From positions 558,001 through 622,000 of the forward strand of contig CAJFCJ010000015.1 of assembly GCA_904063045.1 (NCBI GenBank): a stretch of 64,000 nt of DNA, written 5' to 3'. The notes below the pieces were generated by a model that ran no database searches, had not been told where the DNA came from, and saw only the letters and a program-made list of their open reading frames with translations. The stretch comes from Dimorphilus gyrociliatus (taxonomy: Eukaryota; Annelida; Polychaeta; Dinophilidae). Position numbers and translations under genes: made by a program. Below, piece after piece: positions 47,605 to 61,905 of this stretch. How positions within the stretch are numbered: the stretch's first letter is position 1; each line of letters opens with the position of its first letter.

Positions 47605-48279
47605 ATGAACAAGAAGATAACAGAATGATTATCGGTAGTAATAGAAATCTGCAGTGTTTTTTAATAATAAACACCTACCACTATAAAATATAAAAAGCGA
47701 AAAGAGGATGGGAGGGGGGCTGATTTAGAAAAAAAGAATTTGAAGAATAGGGGGCGAAAAGAAGAAGGGGGGCGGTTGGCATAGAGAGAGATGCAGGATG
47801 CGTATACTCTATACTTATGTTATAAGTATATTATATCATATTCGAAAGGCGGTAAGGGAAAAAAGGAAGTTCTTTGACGCTTTTGCAGCTAAACATACAC
47901 TTGAAGTGTTACAAGAATTGTTCGGCTAACATGACACAACCGTCTCTGAACGCTTTTTTCTTTTCACTTAGCGGCGTCTTCAAAAGTAGCTTTTCACACC
48001 TCTTAGACCACCTGCTCGACGTCCGTAAGCCGACGTTCTGTTTATATTTCATTTTTTCCCACAAAATATGACTGATCAAATTTGAGGAACAGTAAAAATA
48101 GATATAAACCGAAAACTAACAGTTATCTGTAATATTGTCCGATTGAGTGAATTGCAATTAGACACTAATAATTAGCAAGTAGTTAACCACCCGACTAATT
48201 ATACAGTCGACTGAGTGAAAGACTAATGATTGGTGTCCATCTGCTTCGAACGTCACTGTTCTTTTTTCGCAATGGGGCG

Positions 48280-48314
<35 letters not shown>

Positions 48315-51300
48315 CCCCTCTCTGCATCCACCCCCCCCCCGCTTCTCTCTCTCTCGATCTAGGCGGGCGTCGGATCAATCTCGTTACACGGGCAATCGAA
48401 TGAAAAGTAACGCGAGAGATGAGGCTTATGCAATTTACATGATTCGCGCTGGAGGTAATCACTTGTGTCAATCGACCGACTACGGGTTTTTCTTTCGCGT
48501 TCGCCTACTGCATTCGATTCACAGTCTATACAATACGAGCCGTTTCGGGCTGTCATTTAGGAGAACGGACGCTGCAACTCACATTTCAATTAGGCGAATA
48601 ACTCAACTGGAAAGATTTTACTTCTATTTAAAGATAGAGAAAGGGGAAGAGGAGAGATGGATAGAAAGGAGAGGAAGGCACTACGAGAGATAAAAAAAAA
48701 AAGTATAAAAAAAATAAAAAGAAATATTTCACTATAGATCTCTCTTTAAAAACAAAAAAAACTGCTCCTAAATATAAAACACTGCAGTATAGTGCAGTAT
48801 TGAACGCCAACGCTTATTTGCGGTAAAATGGATAAATAGAATAGAGAGAGTATATGCAATGTATATTTATTTATGTGTATATTTCGGAAGTAATTAAATC
48901 GATAATAACGGCGCTTAACGTTTCGAAATCAATATTCCTATCGGGCAATTCATCATTCCCTAAAGAAAGAATATGTCAAGTCACCGAGCGGAAAGATAAA
49001 GTGATGATTTTGGTATGTTGAAAGCGTCTTAGGTAACGGCGTTAAATGGAACGTGCGAAAATTTGAAAGGGTCTAAATATGCAAAGGTATGGAGAAATTT
49101 CGTTATTTAGACTGAATTTATAAAAACATCTTTATATATACAGCATATAAAGTATATATATATATATATATGTTTTTACTATTTAAATAATATTTATTAT
49201 ATTAAATATACGTGTTTGTATTTCGATAGATTTTATACTATGTAACGGTCATGGCCTTAAAAACTCTAGATAGCCTGGTGTGAATTTGTTATTTTATAGT
49301 AGGGCGCTTCAATCAATAATGACTATATGACTGACAGTTGCAAGACATCATTATAGACTTACTGAGGCATTGTGGAGATTTGAATACTGCCATTGTACTT
49401 TAGTGTCTTGTCAGACACGCCTCTTTTTCGAACGATATACTGGGCAGATTTACTTTCAAGTTAAAAGGTCAAATGTGCGCGAGTATTAAGGAAGCTGATC
49501 GAATCCGATAATGCTGTTTGCTTCCCCGTGTTGCATCTTTCATCTTATCTATTGACGCATGCAGATTCTTATCGTATTCTCAGTGATTTCTCCTGCTTAA
49601 TTAGACCATTAAATCGCCGGTTCGTCGCCAGATGCCGTTTCCGGCGTTTATCAACCAATCATCTTCCAAGTTGCCACAAACTAGGTCGTCTTGAATTACG
49701 AAACAATTTCTGTTTATCTGACCCATCTCTCCTCTTGCAAACAGATGCGTCTTTTTATTCCTTTTCTTTTTTTGGATAAGGCGATTATTCCATAATTAAA
49801 TACGCGCGGATGCATGTTCCCAAGCATCGTTTATTTTTATCGCTATTTCAGCTCTTAAATACATAATGATCAATCGATTATGCTTATTCATATACATAGT
49901 CTGGTTTTTATCAAATAGGCTTTACTTCTTTTCTCTTTTCTTTTATTTGCTATTATTTTTTTAAACCTCTTTCTCAGGCATATCTTAGCATGCAGGGGCA
50001 GCGGGGATTCGAAGAGCGATTCGCCGTATGTGGTAAGGTAAATGGCGAAGAAATTCCATTAGTGTTGCTCGTTGAACGGTCAAAAGTGCGGTGTGTGAAC
50101 AGGCTTTCGAGTGAGTTATAATAGCACGCCTCGTCGAACGCCTCCATTCTAAAAGACTTTTACTCCTCAAATCAACTTAGGCACGCTCGTTTCACCGACT
50201 AAACAAACCAGATGGCGTGGGGAGGAACGTTCAAGTCCCCGTAAATAGCATTCTGTATAATGAAATTTATTTTCGGGGAACAGATCCGTTTTATTTACAA
50301 AAAAACAGAAATGAAAATCAAGAAGATGTTTAAGGGTTTCGAATGAATACGAAACAATGTCTAAAAAAGCATTTAAATCTCTACTCCTTTGTGTAAATAA
50401 GAAGAACGTCTAGTGTTCGAAAATGGCTTCGGGGAACGTCATGAAAATGTTCTTTTTTTCAATATACCACACGTAAAAATGGAAGAATATATGTATTTAT
50501 GTTTATAAATCACAACAAAAACTAGACTTATACACGAAATCGACTATAAATAGAAATATAAAAAGAATGCGTTTCACCTGAATTCACAATAACGCGTCTA
50601 TCATCTTGCAAAATCGAAGTTTTGACGAAAGAATGCAGCCTAATTTAAGGTGCCACTGAATCGTATCAGCAAATCGGTGGCCGACTCGACGAAAGAAGGG
50701 GGAATTTCGATCGGCGCTCGTTATATGCTATGATATTGCGCACCGATGTAACGCAATATTTAAATTGCGGGCTTGGAATGCCGAAAGGTGAACGATTGAA
50801 TTTCATCTTTTATTTAGATTGCTCAGGTAGTATAATCTCGAATAAGTTCCGACACGTCGACATTCTCCTTAGTCCATTACTCTATCCAATTACCCTCGTT
50901 TTGCTTTTTCCTACAGATACTATCCACTAAGTATACTCATACCAAATGTTCTATATACTACAGCTACACATATAAAAACCCAAAATTTACAGTACACGCA
51001 ATATATTCGTATAAATAAGTATATAACTACGTTTTTATACATACTGCATAAACAATACTTGTGCTATATTTATCAACAGAAAGGAAAAAACAATTTATAG
51101 ACTAATTTAACACCTTTGCTAACTTTTGAGTATATACACCTGCTCTGTCTACTGCAAAAGCTGCAAGCTGTTACGCTTATATGTACATCTTGTATTCAAT
51201 TTCCTCCGTTCTGCCGCCCCTATGAAAGAGTCGACATAACGACCGAATACACTCGAATGTGCGAAACCGCTTTCAATTACCATCTAACAACGATGTCCTA

Positions 51301-52679
51301 TTGTCCCGCTGTCATGTTTATAAGCTATATATATATATACGTTATGCATCAAATTCATATGCACCATATATACAGTATATAAGTATGAATGTATAAATAG
51401 ACAAACTATTTTTAATATATTAATAGATACTTGTAAATATATAAATTAGAATCTTATGATTGTTTAAAAACACGTTCAATAAGGTTTAACAGTTTTATCA
51501 TGCATCTGTAATATTTATTAATATTTTATTCGATTATAATCATTAAAACAAAATGACTCTCATAGGGGATGTATACTGCATACGAATGTACACTTATTTA
51601 TAGGATAAGGAGGACTAAAAAGGGAAAATGTGGGAGAAAAGGCGGGCTATATTGGTGGCGGCGCTACTGTTGAAAGTAGAGGTGATCCATCATTGTTGGT
51701 TAGACGTATTTAGGTCATTATCGTCCAATGACGATTTCAGGGCGGATACGTTAGCAAAGGAAAAGGTTATAGAAAATTATGTGGCGCTGATGGTGCACCA
51801 TCTGACACCGGCGGTCACTTCAAAGTAAAACATCACTTACGAGCCCAGTTCAAAGCTACCTGAACAATGGGGCAATTATAGACCGTGTACTCTTTACAAA
51901 GTTCTTGTTGGGTGCCTTAGTGCGAGATTTTTTTCTCCCCAACACCATAGTATATAAATAAATATCGGTATATACATGAAATATAATATGTTTATATAAA
52001 AACGAAATCAGTCTACAACTCTCGTTCGGACGCGTTCAATTCTTAGCCTCAAGCATGAACACTATATATAAGACTTTATTTAATACCAAAGTGATATGGT
52101 TAGATAAATAGAGAGCATTTTGTAAACGGACAATACAGTATTATTGTATGTAATTGAATGTCTTTTTACATATGGCGAGTAGGTATTGACTGTTTTTACT
52201 AAAGCTAAAAGACTTAGAATTGATATATTTCACAAAACCGTTCGTCTATATAATTTCCATTGTAGGCAATCGTCTTTATTTTGTCAACGGATTAGTTAAC
52301 TGAAAGGATATAGTACATTTTTATAAGTCACTCACTCTACCAACCACTTTCTTTCTTTATTTTACCACCATATAAACTATATATATATATCTGATTTATT
52401 TTCTATAATTTACTGTCTTTTTCTTTATTTTCTTTCTTTCTCTCTCTATCACTCACCCACTCACTCCCACTGTACTCCTTTCTCTCTTTTTAACGCCTGC
52501 CCCTTACCCCCCTTCTTCTCCCTATGTAACTTTTTTTTTGTTTTTTTTTATTTTATTACGCTACTTATTCTCAGTTCCACCCCAGACTCTTACCCCCTAC
52601 CCTCTAACATTTACATAATCTATCGCTGCCGCCAACTATCGTCAAATACCGCCCCCTTCTTCTAATCTACGTCTTCATC

Positions 52680-52860
52680 GCCGTCGCCGTTTACCCTTAC
52701 GGCTTTACGGCAGTGTTCAAGCATTCTCTTAAGAAAACTGTCACGTGATTTTCTACTCGATTACGCATGCGCTCGATTACGTCATTTCCACTATACTGTG
52801 AGCTCATCATTTACTTGGTTCACGCTGGGAATGGCACCTTAGAATGGTGTTGAGAGCGCC
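52680..52860. promoter_or_regulatory. CpG-rich motif cluster (E-box, NRF1-like, CRE)
   Basis: Within about 45 bases: CACGTG at 52742-52747, CTCGATTACG at 52756-52765 and again at 52772-52781, an NRF1-like CGCATGCGC at 52764-52772 between them, and TTACGTCA at 52778-52785. It resembles a core promoter, but no gene follows on either side. Confidence 0.4.
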
Positions 52861-55800
52861 AGTCATGGACGTGGGTGGGCAGCATTGAAATCACCAATTG
52901 CCCCTGTGTTTATTTTTATTTGTTGTGTATAAATTGTACGGTTTTCCTTTTTTCAAGGCGATTTTTTAAACCAATTTTCCATTCAACATATAAGCTTTAT
53001 TATATGACCTCGATTTTTTTTCTCATCACACCATTCAGCCGATCAATGAACGAACTAAATCGGTAGAATCATTTTCGATATAATACTCTCGCCCATTATA
53101 GCACTTATACCCTCAATACTGATCAACTTTAATCAAGTAAATGATCGCGTATTGATCTGCTTTACCCCCGAGGCCGGCCAATAGTTCAATTCCATGCTAT
53201 ATTTTTCCGTTTGCATTCTGAATGATCTTTATAGAATTTTTGTCGGTTTGCGTTGTTTACTTTATTTGATATATCGGATTTGGAGTTTTTTGCAGGAAGT
53301 TGATGTTGGCACAAAAAATTTTCAATTATTTGAAAACATTGGCAAGGTTTTTTTTTTCACAAATAAGAGCCACGCTGCACATCTGCTTTCACTCACAAAC
53401 ACTTTAACTAAGCTAACTTGAGAGTATCTGCCAGATAAAGTTTCAACCAACCGACTCGATCGGGATGTTCCTTAGTTGAGAAATAACTAAATCTAGGTCA
53501 ATCGGGACGTAGATAGCGGGTTACAAGGAGCACGATCCTAGAGAAAAGGGGCGGGCTCCTTTACTGATTTATGGTGACATATTGCCGGTGGTGTAAAACG
53601 GCGCCGAAAGGCTTCCATAATACATATAAATTCCGTAGCAGGGCTATAATCCGCTGCCGCGTGTGGTACGTCACAAAGCCACGTCAAGTAAAAGCTGAGA
53701 AGGGACGATGCCCCGCGGGCTAGAACGAAACGGAAAGAGTTTCATTGCTGTTTTGTTGACGTTTAGGATTGGACGGCCATTAGCCCATAGAGAAAGAGTT
53801 ACGACATCGACGCCGTCTTCAATGCTCGTGAACTATGTGACATTTGCTATACTTGAAAGTAACGCTCGCCCTTGGCGTTTATATTTTTATACATATGAAG
53901 CGTACAACAGATGCGTGAAAATATATATTTGGCTATACTTCAATTTGGCGCATGCGCATGAAAACAAGAGAAAATAATAGATATACACAGGAATATTAGA
54001 TATGAATTTAGGAGAGTGCATTTATATGGCCTTTAGCGCGCTCTCTATAGGAGGTACGCTAACTCGCATAATCAGGCTATATCACGCCATTTTTATTGTA
54101 TATTCATTGGGCACCTGTCATATCGAGATGGCTGCCCTTCTAATTATGCATGTAATATCATAATGGAATTGAATTTTTCAACGAATACTTCCATACGATT
54201 GCTAAAATAACTTGAAGAATAGTGATGAATGTACAACTGTACAGACTTTAAAGCTAGCATGCAAAGACGCCCTTATATACACATAAGAGGATAATTAGCG
54301 CTTGTACAGCAAAGATGGAACGCATGAGCTGTGATGAACGTAGACACTCATCTCTTCTCTTCTAAACCGATCACGCCACCCTAGTTATCGAACTGTATTA
54401 GTCGTATTGATTTCTTTGTCAGTTTTTTCTTATGTTGTGTAACTTAGAAAGTTTGCCTCTTCTCTAGCTTTATAAACATGCGTACTCACGAATTATATAT
54501 ATACGATGTGACACGAGCACGAATTATTCGGAAAAAGGTTACGTAAGGTTAACCGAACGCAGGAAAGGCCATCTGGAAAAACGCATCCGCGTTGCGACAT
54601 TGCAGTTTGACCTGCGTCAATTCGATTACGTCACAATTCCTGACACGTCAGACGAGTGCATGTTTTTATATGGAATTTTTGTGGACGATGACGTGATGGT
54701 TGGAGTGGGAAGGTAATTAAATAAGGGCACGATACATTTTATGTCTTTGTGTCCGCGCAGTCAGGCGAACATCACGCACTCAATGGTCAGTCTGCTGCAG
54801 GAAAAGTGCTATTTTATTTAAAAATTTCTTCCGTTTACTACAAAGCAACCGACTTCCTGTTTGTAGCGCGATTTGCTTATGCTTTGTTTGTCCGCCGCCC
54901 TTTTAACGTTCTGCCGTAATCCGACGCCCTGTTTGTCGACGCATTTTTACTTCATTAGACGCATCGCGTCAACCGTTTTGTCGCGTTTGCATTTGCGAAA
55001 CGTTACGATTTCCTTTTCCTCTTTGTTGTTTGTTTTCTTTACGGCGCACGTGCGATGATTTTAATTCAATTTCCCGCTGTTCCCTTTGAAGATGGATGAT
55101 GCATGAATGTAACCCCCGCATATCTTTATAAGAGCAATTCACAGCATATACATGTGCATATAGTGTGAACATGTCAATACAAATATAATTATAAATATAC
55201 GTAAATTGTATATATATATATACACATGTGAATGTCTTTATTATTTTGTCCTATTTTGTAATATTTATTTAAAAGGATATTCTTAATACTTATATATAGT
55301 CTATATATTTTTATTTATATAAATATACTATATATAAAGTCGCCTGAAAAGCCCCTTTTTATACGTCGTATAATATAGATATAAAGTGACCTATTAAATT
55401 TCAGCATCGTAATTTCTTACTATGCATTTTTCTGACAGGAAAGTAGCTATATATATATAAGTGACCCGACTAGTTATATGTTATATAAATAAAGAAAGAG
55501 AAACTGTGGGGTGAAAATTGTCTAACATTTGTGCAACGGTAATTAGCTGACAATAGGAACCTTTTTTACTATAAAATTTTCAACATCCTGACAATCTAAG
55601 TGAAAGTCCTCGATGACAAGCGCTAAAGAACTTTTTGTCTGAAAACGAGCATAAAAAATATTCATTATTCATTTGTCTTTTATTTTCTTTTTCATCCATG
55701 CCCCTCTAACACTCGACATCCATCTAACATGCAACGACTATAACGAAGTATATATAAATGGAAAAAATTATATAAAAGAAAACTGATTCCCGCAAATTTG

Positions 55801-57703
55801 CTTAGGGCGGTTATTGCGCAATATAACAAAACGAATATAACGGATAAGCAGTGATTGATGTAATGACAGTGTTAATAATTAATCATTTAATAATATGCCC
55901 ATGTGGTCAGTGGATAAAGAAACATGATAAAAATAATCTAAAGCAACTACCACAAGTGTTTAAAACATTTATAATCAACACGTGCTAAACGGTACGATGT
56001 CATTTATAATTCCACATATACATACAGTACGTGTTGCTATGTGTATATCATTTCACATTCATTATTGAAAGCCAATTATTGTACTATGTCGATTAAATGT
56101 ATACGGTGTATATAATGTAGATGGGTAGTACATTATCTCCTGTTGAGTATGTATATGTATGTTAATTTGGTAGATGGGAGGAGGGGGGGCGAGGTATCAC
56201 CATATAAAGATATCCATCTAACCTAGTTTCAACAGTAACAATTAAAAACAGTTGTAATAGATATTTATTCGTAGTATATGCTTGTCTTAAGAGTGTGTGT
56301 TTGTGCGTGTCTGTTATGTATGTATGTATGCATTTCATCTATATAGATAGGTGGGTAAGTATGAATGTATTCATGTAACTACAAAGTAGTGTTGTACAAA
56401 GTACTGAACTCTCTCTTTTGATATCTATTTCTTTATTAATATATACAAAAGATGATAGTAGTCTATAGTTAGTAAATTAGAAGTATAATCTATAATTAAA
56501 AAATTATCACTCAAGTAAAGGTAACACATTTAAAGACGACAATGATACTGAATACAGCGCTAATTTAAGGCATATGAATTAGTAATGCGTACAAGTTGAA
56601 GAAAGGGATAGACTATGTAATTACTCTCAAATATTCCCTCTTTATAAGTTAATTTGCAGCTCGTTACCATGTTGCCTATAATATTTGTACCCACACCCAT
56701 AAATATTTGTATGGATAGATAAATATTGTCGTATAGGCAAACTTTTATATAGATAATAATCACTCATTAATTAGGGATAATCGGGTACAATTTATCTCAT
56801 AAAGGCAGTGCAATATGTATGGTAAAACGATTATGGCATAATTATTATACACTTGCGATAAACTGACACTGATTAACAGAGAGCAGTCAAGCGACAATTA
56901 TGCGAATATACAGACAACTAATATATTATATGCTACATTACATGGCATTTTGAAATGAACCGTAAAAATACATAAGGTTTCCTTAGGGAATTTTTTTCCT
57001 TTTTTTCGTTCGTCTTTTTCCAACTAATTCGTTACTCTACTTACGAATTATGTCATGTATCTTTTACTTTTGAGATAATAATACGAGTAATACTAATTAT
57101 TTCGTAGTAGGTGAGGACTAGAAGGACTATAATTAGACCAAACGACAAGTATAGTTAATTATAGTACAGGCTGGTGTTAATTGCTATCGAAAGACTTGTA
57201 TGATATGCCCGTAGTTCCTTTAATTACTATGATCTTTTGACTAAATTATGCGTTTGTAATAATAGGGTTTTTGTGTCAATTCTAAACCTAGGTCTTATTA
57301 AAGTATTTATTATTCAATATCGAGTGCACGAATCGGCGGCGCTTAGACGGTAAAAATAATTGAAAAAAAAGGAAGGAGAAAGATCGACAGAGAAGAAAAG
57401 AGAATGAAAGAAAGAGGGGGAGGGAGTGTGACGGATAGAGAGAGAGAGACAGGGAAAGAATACAACGCGGTGAAAAGTTTTTCAATAAAGAATTTCAAGA
57501 GAAAATACTTTATCAAGATATCAAAAATATTTGTAATCGACTAAATTATAATGTATGCACAAAAGAATTAATTAACGCGGTATATAGTAGTCATGCAGGT
57601 GCCAAAAAGCCTATGTATATATATGCACATAAATATACACTTTATATACACATACATATACATATATAGGAATATATATATATACACGAAATAAAGATAA
57701 ACG

Positions 57704-57746
<43 letters not shown>

Positions 57747-58077
57747 TATAATGTATACACAAAAAATGCATATATACATCCATATATTAATATATATATA
57801 TATTCCTATCATATTTGTATACATGTATATGTCAAAAATACAAATACATATATATATGTATATATAATATATATATATAATTCTTATTGTTTTACAAGTA
57901 CATACATGTATATATGTATTTCGTAATATATGTATATATATACTGTATATAATGACTATAAGTTCTTTTTTCTTTTTACAGTATACAAAGTTTCTAACAT
58001 TACGAGCTTTCGGCATTGGTATTGTAGCGTCTTTGTCCATGGCATAATTAAAGCATCGTTATACAGGCAAATTCCAC

Positions 58078-61000
58078 TCAACGAGCCGACTGAACGTGAG
58101 ATAAATTAAGCGGTGAATTTGCAGAAGCTGTTGCGGCCGCTGCCTGAGCCAAAGTCTGAGTCCTAGTCGACAAATCGTGAGGCTGGTGTTGGATGCCTAA
58201 AGGCGGTGCAAACATGGGAAAACCAGCCAATCCAAACGGTGCTAGAGGAGGAAATAGAAATCTAGGATGATGAGCTAAAAAGTCTCTAGGCAGCAAATCC
58301 GTGGGAGGTCTGGGAAATAGCGGTTGGGCGAAAGATAATCGCGGACTAGGACTAGCGCTACGTCTTTCTTTTTCGCTAGATGAAGCTTCCTCCTTGGTAA
58401 CTTCTTCCGACCCATTATCATTAGTTTTGGTTTTAGGCGTAGCGGCAAGATCATTTTGTTCTGACGACGGTGGAGGTGTTGAGGAAAAGTCTGAATTCGA
58501 ATCTCCTGGGTCTATGAAGGAATCAGGTGTTTCGGCTCGTTCTTGAGGATCGCTTAGAGATGTGGAGCCTTCAACTCCCGGCGAGACTGGAGGCGATCTT
58601 GACGGTGAATTTCTATCGGCGTTCTGCAATCTGTTGCATAAAAATCGTTCTTTATAGTGTGAACAATAATTTCAATGTAAAAAAAATATATATATACTGT
58701 ATATATATATTGTTTAGACAAAAAAACAAAAAATGTACACGTATACTTTCAATAGTTAATTCTGGGGCTATGAATGTTGGTGTATTGAACATTTTTCTAA
58801 GCGTGTGTGCGTGTTCGTCTACAAGAGCGTCTGTGCATACATATAAAAATTTTATAAAATGAATGTAAGATATAAAAATACAAAGAAAAGTATATATATA
58901 TATTAGACGCTATATATATGACGTCTAATTAGGCTAATTGTTAGAACATACAGATCAAAGGGCATTGAAAAGATAAGCCTGCTTCGTATTTCAGATTAAT
59001 TCACACCCAACACCTTTCGTGTGACACGCAAAATGACGCCGAAAGAAGGACGCCTCAGCGGCTTTAAGCGACGCCGCCAATCATTCTAAAATACCGCGTA
59101 ATCCGTGACTTTTTCAACTTATCCTACTCAGATTTCATTTAAACGCCGATCGCATTTTGTGTTATCTTAAGCGGGGCGGGTGGACAAAAATTTCCCTTTG
59201 CGTTTTTCTTTTGTAGGTTGAATTGACTTTAAACGGTTCACTTTGTCAATCATTTCAACGCTTTCAGTAGCCTTATATAAAAGAAATTGTTTACACTATG
59301 ATTGTTTGCCGAAGACTCAGTTACGTCGCGGCCATTTTGAAAAAGTACCTCTCTACAATTATAAGGAATATACATGAAACTCGTCTTGTTTGTACATGCT
59401 GTTTGAACAGGCTTTGTGCTTTTTGTATTCTAGCTCCGGGCTTTAAACGATACTCGATTCCTTTCAAAAGCGACGGTAACGTTATAGCCTTGTGAATATT
59501 AAAACCTGTTGACGTATGCAAAAAAGAGTGCTAATGAATATACAAAAGTTTTTTAACGCCGACTATCATCAAACAGGTCAATAGATAAAATTAAGAACTA
59601 ATTCCGTTGAATTATGACGTAATAACGTTTAAACGTCGTTCAACTTAAATTGACCTAGATATTAATGGAAACGATAGATCGAATCGTTCAATCGGGGGAG
59701 GGTGATTTCGTGTTGGAACGGCGGGGGGTTAAGAATACAAAAGAGAACGGCTTACCGCTAAAAAGGGGGTTGTTATTTCACCCTCTGACCTACTTTTATT
59801 CTCCGTGCACATGTTCAACTTAATATCTTCAATACGCTCTATTCACGCAGCGTTCGTCAATTAAATAAATAATATATCATACATTCGTTTATTGACGAAG
59901 TCCCGTCTATATACGCCCCGGATAGATATTAGTTCTTTTGCAGCTGTATTTACACGAAATGGGCATATATAGACCGCAATTGCAAACGTTTCATTAATTA
60001 AATTACATATACAAAAGCGAATTATCGCTTTTTCTTAAATAAATATATTGCTAAGCGGCCAGACGTATAAGCGTTTTCATTTGTTTGCCCAGTGCACGGT
60101 GATAATGGCCTCATGGAACGCCCCTTGAACGACTATATTGAACTTCCGCTCTATTAGACGCTTTGAATAGCGTCGCGGCGATGTTTTTGTTTGTCGTACG
60201 TCGTCCACAAAACGACGCATATGTGCGACGTGTGTGTTTGTATGTCGTCTATATCTTTTTAAATATCTACATAAATTATACCTAAGTGACTTTATATGTT
60301 TTCTTAACCAATTACCAACCTCTTATCATTACGAACGATTTGATACAATTGAGCGCATTCGGAAGCGTTTGAAGTGAAAAATCCGAAAATTACACGCCGA
60401 TAAAAGGCTAAAACGCCGCTCTCGGGAGAATGATAAAGTATATAAAAGCTTCGCTTTATAAAGATTACCCTTTAGCGATACGTAACGGAAATCGAAATTT
60501 CTATGTAGGAAAGTGTTTTAATAGAGCGTCGTTCTGAATTTTTCGCAATCTTCACTATCTGGTATGTAAAGTAGACCGTGCTTTGTATCTACAAATATAT
60601 AGGTAACATTAAGTACGCACTGGTAAACTATAAGTTAAGCCTATTTTTCCATCAGCCTATTAGTCCATATCTAATTGGTATGCGAAGTACGAGATGTCGG
60701 CCATTGTTTTTGACACGTTTATTACTTAAACTTCGAGCGAGTCCAATTGCAATGTCTACGGCATTCTTTTGTCAAACAGAATTGAACAAAACATTTCTTA
60801 AATCCCTTATAAAAAGCGTGTTAAGAGCGGAAAAATTCGCTACAGAAAAGTGTGATAAACAAACATGGCGGCTAACTGAACTGTTAGGAGTCTAAGCGAT
60901 TGTTTACGCTGAGGATTTGACCTAAATGCCTTAAAAGTATCTTGAAAAGGAATTTTTCAGATATTCGCTCATATGTACTATATTGTTATTACAATGGGTT

Positions 61001-61861
61001 GAGCATGCTTTGCTCTATTCATCATATATAATAAACCAAGCCCCTATTTACAAGATAGGAATCAACTGATAAATTTTCATTGAAATATATGAAGTTGAAA
61101 TTTGCAGCGCTTTTTTTAATCTCGTTATTGTTCTAAACTAAATTTATGTATAATTAAGTTGATAAGAAATCAATGGACTATATTTTACATTTTTAAAAAC
61201 CGTATAATCGATTGCAGAAGCTCGTGATCACTTAGAGTAGAAGTTATATAATTTTTACATTGTGTATTTGTACCGATCGTGCGTAAAATATTCAATTTAG
61301 TGTTCTAATTATATTTGCTGAGCGGACATCATTTAAAGCGTCAGCTGTTTATTATGCGTGTCCTGAATCTATTGCATATATATAGAATATATAGTTATAG
61401 GAATACATACAATATATATATATAAATATATATATTTATAGATACATAGATATTTTGTGTGTATTTGAGTATGATTGTGGTTTGTGAGGAGAAAAAAAAA
61501 GCAATTTGCTGTGCATCAAAACAGAAAATGCACCAACAGCGCAATTATTTAAATTGAATAAATGAGCAGTTATACGTGTGCGTATGCTTACATATATATG
61601 CATGTATTGTTGTATTTATGTATATGTACTTAGCCGATTAGGGCCTACGTATGTTTTTTTTGCGTCTTTAAGCGTATCATATTCGATTCTATAACAATTG
61701 CGATAATAACGAAAATACATGCTTATTACATGGTCTATATATATATAACGCGGCTTATGTATACATTTTTCAAAGCACAGAATATATGTATATATATATA
61801 TATATATAAATGTATACATATATTTGTATATAAAGATATCCACAGATATATAAATATATAT

Positions 61862-61905
<44 letters not shown>

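Larger units (their letters stand above)
46790..58077. other. 11-kb gene-free stretch between hexosaminidase and Six3/6
   Basis: No open frame here resembles a protein family. Base composition alternates between AT-rich and distinctly CpG-richer islands (47.0-47.6, 48.2-48.6, 49.4-50.3, 50.6-50.9, 52.6-53.0, 53.5-54.2 and 54.5-55.1 kb). Its position downstream of a developmental regulator suggests cis-regulatory DNA, possibly with noncoding transcripts; this is inference. Microsatellites lie at 48280-48307 (CT) and about 57703-57745 (AT). Confidence 0.5.

Noticed and set aside
48226-48693. 155-codon open frame on the + strand
   Set aside because: Its centre is a CT microsatellite (SLSLSL) and a C-run; both strands are open over the same tract, which is typical of simple repeats.
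51628-51828. 66-codon frame in a less AT-rich patch downstream of Six3/6
   Set aside because: No homology, no splice or repeat pattern; probably chance in CpG-richer regulatory DNA.
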